64,000 bases of DNA from Tritrichomonas musculus. Its lineage: Eukaryota; Parabasalia; Tritrichomonadida; Tritrichomonadidae. The notes beneath the pieces are model-generated. The model was not told the origin of the DNA. It did not search any database and saw only the letters and a program-made list of their open reading frames with translations. Of the stretch, positions 1 through 9,364 are shown piece after piece (within the stretch, counting starts at the first letter, position 1; each line of letters opens with the position of its first letter). The stretch is from NCBI GenBank assembly GCA_039105265.1, contig JAPFFF010000062.1, forward strand, positions 124,001-188,000, in the 5' to 3' direction. A program made the translations under genes and the position numbers.

Positions 1-2
1 TT

Positions 3-77
3 GCTTCGAATTATTTGGTTCAATTTCTACTTCAAAAGAATGATGAAATTAATCGTTTGAATAAAATATTAAATTAA
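3..77 (+). CDS. 3' end of an unidentified gene cut by the window edge
   Basis: An open frame enters from the left edge and stops at a TAA at 75-77. The last residues (…LLQKNDEINRLNKILN) are hydrophilic and heptad-like, as in the tail of a coiled-coil protein. Only 24 codons are visible, so chance is not excluded and no function can be given. The gene at the far right of the window also ends in coiled coil, so a similar family is possible. Confidence 0.35.
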   Translation, partial: ASNYLVQFLLQKNDEINRLNKILN

Positions 78-469
78 AAAAAATGTCTTGAATATACTTT
101 TTTTTTTTTTAAGCTGAAATCAAAAAATGTCTCAGATAAACTTTATTCTCATAAAGTCCTCAGAAAAAATTGATAAATACTGAGTAAATTAAGAAAGTGC
201 CTGATTTAAATTTTTACATAAATCTAAATTTTACATCAAAAATATGATGTTATCAACTTTTTCCGCAGGACAGACATCAATCCAAATACTATTGATGTTT
301 TTGAAAGAATACAAATCTGATTTTACTTAGTATTTTTAATAATTGGTGGCTCTTTTTATAAAGTCGCATAATTTTTACATTTGCTTTTATTTGGTGGAAA
401 ATATATAAAGGCTTATTTTTAATTGGCCATTTTGGAAACTTTTTGAATGCTTTATTTTCAAAAAAATTA
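78..469 (+). promoter_or_regulatory. Intergenic region with a promoter-like motif before the first full gene
   Basis: No coding signal is seen. The motif aactttttgaatgc at 437-450 lies about 20 bases before the ATG at 470 and is followed by a TTTTCA initiator-like stretch. Variants of CTTTTTGAAT recur elsewhere in this window, often within 100 bases of gene starts. A role as a core promoter element is inference. Confidence 0.3.
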
Positions 470-3400
470 ATGAAACAATTTCATTTTAATTGGCCATCAA
501 AACAAAATATTGAACTAGACAAACAATTAAAACTTTTAAAATCGTTAATATCATATTCGATAAATCTAAATAAGCTCGAAATTTTCTCTAAAGAGCCAAA
601 AATTGAAATATTAGATGGATTTTTAGAAAAAGAACAATTAATCACTGAATTTAATGTGAAAAATTCAATTTCATTGGAAACAATAAACAACTGCCGACTT
701 TTTTTAAAAGCACAGCTAATGAACGATTTTATTAAAAATAACATAACAGAATACTGCGATCCACAAAAAATAATTATATTTTTCAATCAATTTAATAATA
801 TCCGTAAGCCAATTGAAAATTATTGGTTGATTAAGGCTCAAAAACTTTCTCAAAAGTATTCATCAGATTTTTGCATTAAAATTCCTGATTTTTCACAAAC
901 AGACATCATTTCCCTCTTAATCAATCCAATGACAAACCACAAAGGTTGTATTTTTAATGAAATTGATATTCCAGAATCCTTTTTTAATGATTTATATGTA
1001 ATTAGCCAAACAAAGGAAACTTTCGACCAAATAAAAATTGAAATATTTGAAATAATTAAAAAGTATCTTGCAACCAATTATCAAACAGAATTTGAAGAAT
1101 ATTTAAAATCTAAATTAGATGATTTTGATGACTTTTTAAATCAAATTCAAGAACAAGATTTTATATCAAATAATCTTCAACCATTATTTAAAATCATTCA
1201 AAATGTGATCAATATAGGAAATAAAATTCCATCCAAAATAGATTACGAACTTTTAGATTTTTCTGATTTTGAAGATCTTAATAATTTAGATTTCAATTCT
1301 TATCTTAACAAATATCCAAATAAAGGATTTTATATTTCACAGTTTCCAGACATTAAAGCTCATATGGATGCGATATATCAAATTTGGGGAGAAAGAAAAG
1401 AAAAATTTCCACTTGAACTTTTTGAATTTCGAATTTTCAGTCAATTCCATAGAATACAATTTCAGATTCCAATAAAAGAAGCAAATGATTCATTAAGAGA
1501 AATCCAGGAATTCATAAATGATCAAATAGATTTAATATTAGCGAATGAAGAAATTATTTTTTGCCATTTTATTGAATTTTTAATACAAAAAGTTCCAAGT
1601 TTTTTCACAAAAACGTTTTATTCTGAATATGTTCGCGATATCATTATTAGTTTAGTTACTGTACCCAAAGATAAGACGATTCAGCACTACATTGTTGTCT
1701 TTTTGAAAGAATTCATTCCCAAAATTTTAAAGAAAATTGGAAGTTTTGAATGGGAAACTTTCATTCTAAACGAAGAATTAAAATACGAAATGAAAGAAGA
1801 AAATGAAATCATAAACTTTTTAACAAATCCATGGAAATATGTTTTAAAAGAAATTGATGAAACAATTCGGCCAGGATATTCAAATAACATAAATGCAGTT
1901 AATGAAATTTATAATAAAATGAAAAATATGATTTTAACAATTACAACAGAAGAATCAATCAAAGAATTAAATAAATGCGTAAATGAAGACATTGAGTTTT
2001 ATAAAGAAAAATTAGTTCAAGATTATAATATTGCTAAAAATAGTATTGTTACAGAGCAAGATGTTTTAGATAAATGGACAATTTATTCACAACAAGTTAG
2101 TTCTTTTATTTCTTTAATTCCATCTCTTCCTTCAACAAGCATGTCTAAATCTTCACCTCCACTTTTGCCAGGACAATCATTTGATGAATTTTATACCTTT
2201 TTCTCTCAAAATTTATCTAGCTTTTCTAACAATGAAACAAGAATTCTTGCTTTTTTGCCAAAGAAAGCAAATTCCGATTTTATTCATAAATTAAAATATT
2301 TTTTAAATGGAAAAAATGTTGAAATTCATTTCAAAATTACAGGAAAAGTAATACTTTTCTCGCTTCCTTATGATATTCAAATTGAATCTTTAAAAATGGA
2401 ATCAACAAGTATTTTGTTTAAAGTTTTAAAAATTAAATATAATCATTCTAAATCAAAGTTATGTCCTTCAATAAGTTCTCTTATACGTTCTTACAAATTA
2501 TTTGATGAATTTAATAATAGATTGTTATTAAACTCAGTAAGAGTTGATGATTGTAATCGAATTCAAAATGAAATAAATAAAGTAAGTATTGCTTTTGGCA
2601 AATTAAATGTAAATGAATTCATTCAAAAATTAAATCAAATGAAATCAATTTTGCCTTTGAATTCTTTCAATAATATAAATGAATTAAATGATGTTACAAA
2701 TAATTTGAGAAGTGAACTGATAATATTAATAAACGTTCATTATTTGAATAATGAAGAGAATTTAAAACCTCCAAAAACAACCAACTTTTTGAGTAATTAT
2801 TTACAAGATGAAGATTTGATAGATGAAATTGACCTTGATCCTTTCATGAACTTTTTGGAGTGCTTTCCTGCTTTTAGTAGCATATACAATGAATTGGATC
2901 AACTAATTTATAATTCAAATCTTTTTTCTTTATCGCCAAAAGTCAAAAACCAACAAATAATTTGTAATTCTGATTTGAATTTTGCAAATAAAATGATTAA
3001 ATTTGACTTTTCTGATAATTTTCTGACACCTTCAATTTTTAAAGATGAAAATGAATTAAAAACAACTGTAAAATCAATTGAAATTAATTGTGATTCATGT
3101 GATTTGTTACCTCTTCAAATTCGATTTCGTAATTTCACAGATGAAGAACTGATTTGTCAATTTAAACAAGAAAACAAAGAATTTCCATTGCTTACATATA
3201 AAAACGATCACGAATTCTTAATTATTGAGATGCCAGTTGATTCGATCTTTAAAAAAGAAAAAAATCCTGATGAAGAAAAAACATTCATTTTCAATGGAAA
3301 AATTTTATTGTGCACAAAATATAACAGAAGCATTTCAACAGAAATTGAATACACAATAAAGTTTAATTATGTAACTGAATCATCAAATTTGAATGAGCTG

Positions 3401-3886
3401 AAATCCAATTTCTTCAAAGTCAATTTCAATTTCTGTTTATTATCAAATTTTGCATTGTTTCCAGAAAAAATCACAATTGCATCTTTTTATTCAAAGTTCA
3501 ATGAAATCATCAACTCTGTCTATTTCTTGCCATCAAATATTTACGGTTTAATTGAAAATGATAAAGATGACGATCAGGCACAAGAACTGTTGAATCAATT
3601 GGAAACAATTTATTCGTGGCAAAATGAATGCTCATTATGTTTTCCTTTTTGTTCTTTGCAAACAAAATTCCTTAAAGCATTGTCATCAACATTTGATCAA
3701 CTTTATAAATGCAATCTAAACTTATCAAAATTTCCTCATGAATTGATTCATAGTAAAAATTGTATTGATAATAATAATTCTCTTCAATCAAAAGTGCAAA
3801 TCAATGAAATTGGAGGAGATGATGATAAAGATGAAACTGTTTTAAATTTGAATGATGATAACAGTAATGATGCAATTGATAATTAA
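470..3886 (+). CDS. Large unrecognised protein, 1138 aa
   Basis: I do not recognise the family. The start is the first ATG (470); the frame is open back to 443 but only with a TTG. The protein is hydrophilic and mostly helix-like over about residues 1-830, with a Ser/Pro-rich break near 560 (…SKSSPPLLPG). About residues 850-990 look beta-rich, with alternating hydrophobic residues around a CDSC motif. The last 30 or so residues are Asp/Asn-rich and acidic. I see no signal peptide or membrane segment, so a cytoplasmic scaffold or tether is possible, but this is inference. It is followed by a 394-bp gap and a gene on the same strand. Length, uninterrupted frame and AAA/GAA-rich codon use like the neighbours support a real gene. 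Confidence 0.8.
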   Translation: MKQFHFNWPSKQNIELDKQLKLLKSLISYSINLNKLEIFSKEPKIEILDGFLEKEQLITEFNVKNSISLETINNCRLFLKAQLMNDFIKNNITEYCDPQKIIIFFNQFNNIRKPIENYWLIKAQKLSQKYSSDFCIKIPDFSQTDIISLLINPMTNHKGCIFNEIDIPESFFNDLYVISQTKETFDQIKIEIFEIIKKYLATNYQTEFEEYLKSKLDDFDDFLNQIQEQDFISNNLQPLFKIIQNVINIGNKIPSKIDYELLDFSDFEDLNNLDFNSYLNKYPNKGFYISQFPDIKAHMDAIYQIWGERKEKFPLELFEFRIFSQFHRIQFQIPIKEANDSLREIQEFINDQIDLILANEEIIFCHFIEFLIQKVPSFFTKTFYSEYVRDIIISLVTVPKDKTIQHYIVVFLKEFIPKILKKIGSFEWETFILNEELKYEMKEENEIINFLTNPWKYVLKEIDETIRPGYSNNINAVNEIYNKMKNMILTITTEESIKELNKCVNEDIEFYKEKLVQDYNIAKNSIVTEQDVLDKWTIYSQQVSSFISLIPSLPSTSMSKSSPPLLPGQSFDEFYTFFSQNLSSFSNNETRILAFLPKKANSDFIHKLKYFLNGKNVEIHFKITGKVILFSLPYDIQIESLKMESTSILFKVLKIKYNHSKSKLCPSISSLIRSYKLFDEFNNRLLLNSVRVDDCNRIQNEINKVSIAFGKLNVNEFIQKLNQMKSILPLNSFNNINELNDVTNNLRSELIILINVHYLNNEENLKPPKTTNFLSNYLQDEDLIDEIDLDPFMNFLECFPAFSSIYNELDQLIYNSNLFSLSPKVKNQQIICNSDLNFANKMIKFDFSDNFLTPSIFKDENELKTTVKSIEINCDSCDLLPLQIRFRNFTDEELICQFKQENKEFPLLTYKNDHEFLIIEMPVDSIFKKEKNPDEEKTFIFNGKILLCTKYNRSISTEIEYTIKFNYVTESSNLNELKSNFFKVNFNFCLLSNFALFPEKITIASFYSKFNEIINSVYFLPSNIYGLIENDKDDDQAQELLNQLETIYSWQNECSLCFPFCSLQTKFLKALSSTFDQLYKCNLNLSKFPHELIHSKNCIDNNNSLQSKVQINEIGGDDDKDETVLNLNDDNSNDAIDN

Positions 3887-4280
3887 AGTGATGCTTATTG
3901 TATTTGTTACGATAAGTTTGTTTTAAAAAATAAAATGTTGAAAATTGTTTCTGCTTCAGATGTTTCATCATTTTCTATAAAGTTTAAAATTGGTTATTGT
4001 GCATTTTTTATCTCTTCCATAATTTCTTGAATATTTGGTTTTTTTAATAAAACTTTTATCATATAATTACTTTAAATTTGAAATTTTCCTCAAAATGAAA
4101 CTTACTGCGAAATCCAACATAATTGTTGTAGGCAAAAGAAAATAAAAAATTGGTTTTATCTATTTCATATAATTATAATTTAGTAAAAATTGAAAAATAA
4201 TAGTAGAAAACAGACCTTGTCAATTTTATTTTTTTTAAAATTTTGAAAGAGGTCAATTTTTAAAATTTTAAAAATTTTAA
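3887..4280. other. Intergenic, no feature seen
   Basis: AT-rich spacer between two plus-strand genes. No open frame, tRNA or repeat stands out. The last 50 bases before the next ATG are T/A runs with a GAAAGAGGTCA stretch; the same AGAGGTCAA word occurs near 34731. Confidence 0.5.
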
Positions 4281-5195
4281 ATGCTTCAAATCATAACAGA
4301 TACAGATGAAGAGAAAATCTATAATTTATTGATTTGGAGGAGGCGTAAAATGCAGATGCCGACGATCAATGAAGCCAAAATTGAGCAAATCGAGCTTCCT
4401 CATTATTCATCAAATTCAGAGAATCCAGAAATCATTGTTGCCCAAATCATCAGGGCAGAAAATCCACTTGAAGGAAATCCAATTGTTGTTTTCGGCCATG
4501 GCAACGGAGAGACCCTTGATGATTACATTCAATATTCTATCAATTTCTGTCCACATGGAATCAGCATCTGCGCGCTCGATTATCGTGGCTACGGCTATTC
4601 AGATGGATTGTACGGCAGTTGTAGTGCAACTGAGCGAGATGATGTTGAAAATGTGATCAATCACTTAAAAAAAGAAGGATTCAATAAGATCTCGTACTTC
4701 GGACGATCTCTTGGCGCAACCTGTGGAATTTTTGCAGCCTCGAAATTTCCAGATCTTGTTTGTCTTGCTCTTGACTCGCCTTGGATGTCGACAAAGGAAT
4801 GGGTCGCCTACAGGTCGATGAATGACTATGGCATCAAGCCCGAGAAATTTGATGAAGTGATCGGCGGCGTTTTTGAAGAAGTGAAACGAAAAACAGGAAT
4901 CGATTTCAATGAAGTTGAAGAGCCACGAGTAGCTGCTTCTCGAATTAAGCAGCCAATATATGTCATACATGGCGTCAATGACACAATTGTCCCATACACA
5001 AATAGCGAGGAATTGATCAGCACAGTCCAGAGCAGAGACAAGAAATTGGAGTCATTTGAAGGAGACCACAACGATCTGATTAGATATCTGATTTATGAGA
5101 AAATGTTCAAATTCATATTAAAACACAATGGAGTAGAAAATATTACATCCGAAGATAACTTGCAAAAAGTTCACAATGATCATTTATCATCATGA
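4281..5195 (+). CDS. Alpha/beta hydrolase (serine hydrolase, S33/ABHD-type)
   Basis: A 304-residue alpha/beta-hydrolase-fold enzyme. The oxyanion strand-turn motif FGHGNGE is at 71-77. The nucleophile elbow GRSLG is at 141-145, with Ser143 as the nucleophile. The likely Asp is Asp234 in HGVNDTIVP, and the His is His263 in EGDHND. Order and spacing are those of a complete catalytic triad. There is no signal peptide or transmembrane helix, so it should be cytoplasmic or peripheral. The closest general group is the ABHD13/ABHD17-like hydrolases (thioesterase or peptidase-like), but the substrate cannot be told from sequence. GC content is visibly higher than in the flanking spacers, as in several other compact enzymes here. 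The ATG at 4281 starts shortly before the conserved region and is the only sensible start. Confidence 0.9.
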   Translation: MLQIITDTDEEKIYNLLIWRRRKMQMPTINEAKIEQIELPHYSSNSENPEIIVAQIIRAENPLEGNPIVVFGHGNGETLDDYIQYSINFCPHGISICALDYRGYGYSDGLYGSCSATERDDVENVINHLKKEGFNKISYFGRSLGATCGIFAASKFPDLVCLALDSPWMSTKEWVAYRSMNDYGIKPEKFDEVIGGVFEEVKRKTGIDFNEVEEPRVAASRIKQPIYVIHGVNDTIVPYTNSEELISTVQSRDKKLESFEGDHNDLIRYLIYEKMFKFILKHNGVENITSEDNLQKVHNDHLSS

Positions 5196-5299
5196 TATTC
5201 AATCAAATAAAAATATTTTCAATTCCTTTATTTTATTTTTGGCGTCTTAAAATATGAAAGAATAATAGAAATAAAGTCTGGATGGATTTCTTAATTAAT

Positions 5300-5780
5300 T
5301 ATAGACTTGTTATTTTGAGAATCGATATCAAAAACGTCACTTTTTTACATCTGATACTCGATTATCAGTTTACAAATCTGATATCGAGATTGTCGATTAT
5401 CAAGATATCAGATATGAAATGTGATATAAAAATAATTGTAAACTTGATATCAATTACCGAGATCTCGAGATCTCAAACAGATTTATCTTTTTTTATAATT
5501 GTTATTTGTGATTTTATTATATCTAAAAATAAATAATAGAATGTATTGATGTTTATTTTAAGATTAAAATCAAAAAATACATTTTTTTTTATGAAATATT
5601 TGAGAATGAATTACGATCATATATTTATCAAAAAGTTTAATTGAAAATTCTGATATCAAAAGCTGAGAAAAAAAATTCTCGATCTCTGAAATCGATCTCG
5701 AGAATCTGTGTATATTTATGTATCGATATCAAAAATTCAATCAATTATCGATCTCGAGAATCGGAGAATAACAAGTCTAA
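5300..5780. repeat. GATATC / CTCGAGATC-rich repeat region
   Basis: The 3' spacer of the hydrolase gene is packed with short palindromic words: GATATC, ATCGAT, CTCGAG and GATCTCGAGA. The part from about 5650 to 5775 reappears, in reverse complement, at 61010-61140 with only scattered differences. An open frame at 5282-5536 is made of these repeats and is not considered a gene. This looks like a dispersed non-coding repeat; its class is unknown. Confidence 0.6.
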
Positions 5781-5952
5781 TTAATTATAATATTTTAATT
5801 TTGTAATGCAAGGAGTTGTTTTTGGGAGGGATTAATGATTGCATTAAAAGAAAACTAATTGATTGAAATTTCTTATGCAACAAGCTTTTTTCAAGATTTT
5901 TATATCAAACAAAACATTCATTGCATTCAAAAATCCCAAATATTTAATTTTT

Positions 5953-6136
5953 TTGATGTCTTATCATAGAAATTAAACTTTTCTTTTTGGCATAAATGCA
6001 TTCCACCTGCTCCCAAATTGGAATAAGATTTAATTTTTTCACGATATAAGAGATCATGACCTAAAAAACAAGTTTTAGCACATTCTTCACAACATCATTT
6101 ATCATCAAAGATTCCACAAGTTAAACATTGATATAA
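5953..6136 (-). pseudogene. UBR-box zinc-finger remnant, copy A
   Basis: Read on the minus strand, this stretch encodes a clear UBR-box pattern: YQCLTCG, then CCEECAKTCFLGHDL, then GAGGMHLC. This is the Cys/His ligand series of the N-degron-recognising UBR zinc finger. The coding frame is broken by a TGA where copy B reads GGA (Gly). The long T-run after the TGT of AKTC keeps the frame here, whereas copy B has lost one T. No start codon or flanking domain is visible, so only a fragment of the ancestral gene was carried. The remnant lies downstream of the LRR gene but in another frame. Confidence 0.65.
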
Positions 6137-6210
6137 AAGTTTTGATATATAACAAAATAAACTATTCAAATAAGAAAAAAAAAATTTTAATTCAAATCTT
6201 TATTATATCT

Positions 6211-6732
6211 TTAGAATTTAATAGTGAGATTTTTCCAATTTTTGTGAACGTATTTTGCAATTTTTTTTATTTCTTCTTCATTGAAACCATTGTCTGATAA
6301 ATCAATATATTCCAATGAGCAAAAGAAGCATTTTAAAGACATAAAACGAGTGAAAAATTCATCCGCATTTTCTGCTAAATTATTGTGAGATAAATCCAAA
6401 TATTTGAGCGATTCACCAGCTACATTTGATAAAAGTTCATACGATAGCAGAGAAGTCAAATTTGAGTTCAAAACTGAGACGCTTTCAACACCGATTGGAC
6501 CACAAAAATTACCTTGAAATGAATTTAATTGCAATTTGCATTTATTGAAAAGAATAACCTTTGGATCTAATCCACAGATAACACCAGCCAAATAATCACT
6601 TTCTTTATCACCTATGAAAATACCTTCAATTTTCAAATTACCACGCTGTTTCTGATCTTCCATTTCTGATGCATCTTTTAATTCTTCAGATGTAGAAATT
6701 ATAAAATCCCAATAATCTTCAGATTCTATCAT
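6211..6732 (-). CDS. Short leucine-rich-repeat protein, copy A
   Basis: A 173-residue protein with an acidic N-terminus (MIESEDYWDF) and LRR-type segments. LKYLDLSHNNLAENADEF at about 109-126 and LEYIDLSDNGFNEEEIKK at about 138-156 are classic LxxLxLxxN units of the RNI-like type. It lacks a signal peptide and is short, so it may be the N-terminal part of what was a longer LRR gene. A nearly identical inverted copy lies at 61346-61867; the substitutions are K/N in the SEEL-DASEM stretch and V/A before ICGLDP. Both copies keep an intact frame, which suggests recent duplication or continued function. The CTTTTTGAATAC motif sits about 65 bases upstream, in reverse orientation relative to this gene. 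Confidence 0.7.
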   Translation of the reverse strand: MIESEDYWDFIISTSEELKDASEMEDQKQRGNLKIEGIFIGDKESDYLAGVICGLDPKVILFNKCKLQLNSFQGNFCGPIGVESVSVLNSNLTSLLSYELLSNVAGESLKYLDLSHNNLAENADEFFTRFMSLKCFFCSLEYIDLSDNGFNEEEIKKIAKYVHKNWKNLTIKF

Positions 6733-6930
6733 GTGAAATAAATTACCAATAAAAAAATGATATCATAGCTAAAATTTTTATTTGATATTTTTTCTTATAA
6801 AACTTTTTGAATACTTTTGTGAGAAAAAATTTTTTCTGTTTTTAAAATTTTTTTAGGAGTTTTTTAATCATATATATTAAAATTTTTAATTATTTTTTCG
6901 TTTTTATATCAAGCAATGAACACAATATTA

Positions 6931-7404
6931 CAACATTGATCATAATTGCTGCAATCATATATTAAATGAAATTTTAATAATGCAAAAAAAAAAAAAAAAA
7001 AAAAATATTTGTTGCTCGAAATTTATTTTCAAAAAAAAAAAAAACATAGCTATGAATCTGATGAATTTAATGGATTCTTTATCTTTGATGATATAAATTA
7101 AGTTTTTTAATTTTCACGTTTCATTCAATTTAAAAGGATAATATCTTATTAAACAAACATTTATATATTTTATTTTTGATTTATCAGATATATTTTTTAA
7201 TATATAAATTATATTTATAATAAAATTAATTTTGTAATATTTTTTAATTGAGATATATCAAAAAATAATCCTATCGGACGTGAAAATTTCAGAATTGAGT
7301 TTATTTCAGATTGAAAATTTAAATATGAAAATTTTTTCTCTCAAAAATTGAATGCTTATTTGTGAGAAAAAAAAATTCAAAAAAATCTGTGACAAAAACC
7401 CAAA
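6931..7404. other. Intergenic, homopolymer-rich
   Basis: No gene is seen. There are long A-runs near 6986-7003 and 7031-7044. The region otherwise consists of T/A-rich sequence up to the small GTPase start. Confidence 0.5.
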
Positions 7405-8025
7405 ATGAAAACATTTCCAATAAAAATTGTTATGGTTGGTGATTTGAAAGTTGGTAAAACTAGTTTGCAGTACACATTCGAGAACGGACATTTTCCCGAA
7501 GAATATATTCCAACAATTTTTAACAGTTATTGTCAATTAATCACGCTTAGCAAAGAACAAACAACATTTCGCCTTCAGATTTGGGATACTGCTGGAAGCC
7601 GAGACTATGACAACCTTCGTCATTTATCATATCCGATGACAGATATTTTTCTTCTCTGTTTTTCGTTAATTTCAAGAAAAACGTTCAACAATATCGCAGA
7701 CAAGTGGATCAAAGAAGTCAGGCATCATTGCCCGGGTGTTCCTGTAATATTGGTTGGATTAAAAAGCGATCTGAAAGATAATTTTGATAGAAGCCGACTC
7801 GATTCAAATTCCATTTCTGAAATGAGTGATTCTGTCAAAGACCAAATACCAATTGAATTGCATGAAGGAAATGAAATGAAGGAACAAATTGGTGCCATTA
7901 GCTATATCGAAATCTCGTCAAAGGAAAACATTAACGTGTATGAAGTTTTTGAGTTTTCATGCAGATATTTTTATCGTCACTGCAGGAAGACAGAAAATTC
8001 TAAAGCAAAATGTTTGATTGAATAA
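7405..8025 (+). CDS. Rho-family small GTPase, Rnd-like (lacks the catalytic Gln)
   Basis: A 206-residue Ras-superfamily GTPase. The P-loop GDLKVGKTS is at 12-20 and the switch I Thr at 37 (YIPTIFN). Switch II, WDTAGSRDYDNLRHLSYP, is at 60-77 and is Rho-like. Guanine specificity comes from GLKSDL (118-123) and a C-terminal ISSKEN (SAK-type) motif. The protein ends in CLIE, a CaaX-like box preceded by Lys, so prenylation is likely. In Ras/Rho the residue after DTAG is the catalytic Gln; here it is Ser65, as in Rnd-type proteins, and P-loop residues are Leu and Lys instead of small residues. Low intrinsic GTP hydrolysis is inferred. The segment between GLKSDL and SSKEN is long, holding the Rho insert plus extra acidic residues. 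Confidence 0.9.
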   Translation: MKTFPIKIVMVGDLKVGKTSLQYTFENGHFPEEYIPTIFNSYCQLITLSKEQTTFRLQIWDTAGSRDYDNLRHLSYPMTDIFLLCFSLISRKTFNNIADKWIKEVRHHCPGVPVILVGLKSDLKDNFDRSRLDSNSISEMSDSVKDQIPIELHEGNEMKEQIGAISYIEISSKENINVYEVFEFSCRYFYRHCRKTENSKAKCLIE

Positions 8026-8356
8026 TAGCAAGCAACTTTTTGAAAGGTTTTCTGGTCAAGCGATTCACTGTATTTGAAGTACTCTTTACATTCAAAATTC
8101 GACGCGATGAATGACAATATGTCTCGTAATAATTATTAACTTTCACCTGAAGTTTATAATAAAGTTATCACTCGCAGATTCCGAGGACTGAAATGCATCA
8201 GATCAAAGCAAAATAAGAGCAACCAATAATTTTTTAGATGATGAAAAAAATTCATGTTTAAAGTCACTTATCTTTTTGATAAACTTTTTTGATGTAAATT
8301 TAATTATTTCTCTAATTCTTTTATTTTAAGAGTAACAATTTTGAGCAAAAGATGTA

Positions 8357-8650
8357 GCAAGAGAGATTGTGTCTCAACTTTTTGAGAGAACTAATAGAAA
8401 AATATAAGAAGAAAATGTAGAATAATATTTACTGAAACTATTCATTTTAAAAAAAATGCATCTTTTTATGTTACATAATTTTTACCGATCCTTCCTATTG
8501 ATGTAAGTCTCGGTAAAAATTATGTAAAAATATAAAAAGATGCCTCAATTTTTTTTATTACATGAATAATCTCAAAATATTATTCACCATTTTTCTCCTA
8601 TTTTTCTTTCAATTTATTCTCTCAAAAAGTTGAGACACAATCTCTCTTGC
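8357..8650. mobile_element. MITE-like element with perfect 34-bp terminal inverted repeats
   Basis: The left end GCAAGAGAGATTGTGTCTCA… through TTTTTGAGAGAA is mirrored exactly at the right end. TA lies on both sides (8355-8356 and 8651-8652), as for Tc1/mariner-type insertion. The 294-bp body has no coding capacity. Its centre holds a further 15-bp inverted pair, ACATAATTTTTACCG at 8473-8487 and its complement at 8511-8525. That word is shared with the structured element at 27082-27212. Confidence 0.75.
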
Positions 8651-8707
8651 TACAATATTGAGCAAAAGATTTCGTTTTTGAAATGAAACTTTTTTCACAA
8701 AAAAAAT

Positions 8708-8906
8708 AAAGTTTGTCCACTAATTGGAAAGTGATGTGAAATGAATAGAATTTGACACCAGCTTTTTCTAATCTTATTTCAAATGCTGTATTAATTACTA
8801 GCATTGTTGATTTTTATTTATCAGTCACTTTTTATAAAATTGACCTATCGTATGGTGAAAAAAAATAATAATAATTCATTTCACTTTCCAATTATTGGAC
8901 AAACTT
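8708..8906. mobile_element. Second MITE-like inverted-repeat element
   Basis: The left end AAAGTTTGTCCA and following TAATTGGAAAGTG…TGAAATGAAT are repeated inverted at 8874-8906 with a few mismatches and a 3-base indel. The element is about 200 bp with no coding frame. It lies 57 bases from the previous element but has unrelated ends. The exact borders are uncertain because the outer bases run into A/T tracts. Confidence 0.6.
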
Positions 8907-9036
8907 TTTTTTTTTTCTCTAATTTTTTTGTTTTAAGAGTATACAGTATTGAGCAAAAGCTTTCGTTTTTGTGATAAAACTTTTTTCACAAATAAAAAAA
9001 AAAATGCATAAATGAGTTGAAAAAATAGCAAAAAAT

Positions 9037-9118
9037 CGACACGAACCAGATTCGAACTGATGCGGGATAAACCCATGGGGACTCTAATCCCACGCCTTAA
9101 CCACTCGGCCATCGTGTC
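9037..9118 (-). tRNA. tRNA-Ser(AGA)
   Basis: The minus strand folds as a type II tRNA. The acceptor stem is GACACGA/TCGTGTC with discriminator G, and the D arm is GCC…GGC with GAGTGGTTAA. The anticodon loop is TTAGAGT, giving anticodon AGA. There is an extended variable arm (TGGG…CCCG) and a T loop TTCGAAT. An A-run just left of the gene provides the T-run terminator on the transcribed strand. It is 82 nt and has no intron. It closely resembles the tRNA-Ser(TGA) at 46051. Confidence 0.95.
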
Positions 9119-9364
9119 TTCATTTTATATTGTTTGTTCTTTTTTAAACGTAGAGAACATGAAATTTTTTTAGAATTGAGTAATTCAATGATATGATTTT
9201 TCAATTTTTTTTAAAAAATTTTCATTTTCTTTGTTCAAATATATCTATAATTCACTCAAATTTATTTTCAAAAAGAGAGTTTACCCACATTTTAATCAAC
9301 CTTCAACTTTTCAAAATATATTCAATTTTTTGAATAGCATTTCAAAATTTTAGAACACTTTCAG

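Larger units (their letters stand above)
5953..6930 (-). repeat. Inverted segmental duplicate, copy A (LRR gene plus UBR-box remnant)
   Basis: About 980 bases here match 61141-62137 in inverted orientation. The match covers the upstream region, the whole 173-codon LRR gene, its 3' spacer and a decayed UBR-box coding remnant. The two LRR proteins differ at only two of 173 positions. Homology stops abruptly at both ends: near 5953 after a GACATCAAAA word, and near 6930 after CACAATATT. No terminal inverted repeats or target duplications are visible at the borders. Confidence 0.85.
8026..9036. other. Intergenic region carrying two short inverted-repeat elements
   Basis: No gene is supported. 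Two MITE-like elements are listed separately. The phrase ATTGAGCAAAAG followed by a TTTCG/GATG stretch occurs three times (near 8339, 8659 and 8949), so this spacer contains older direct duplications around the inserted elements. A 60-codon frame on the minus strand at 8622-8804 spans the ends of both elements and is not a gene. Confidence 0.55.

Noticed and set aside
5282-5536. An 84-codon plus-strand frame
   Set aside because: It consists of GATATC/CTCGAG repeats and has no domain or conserved start context.
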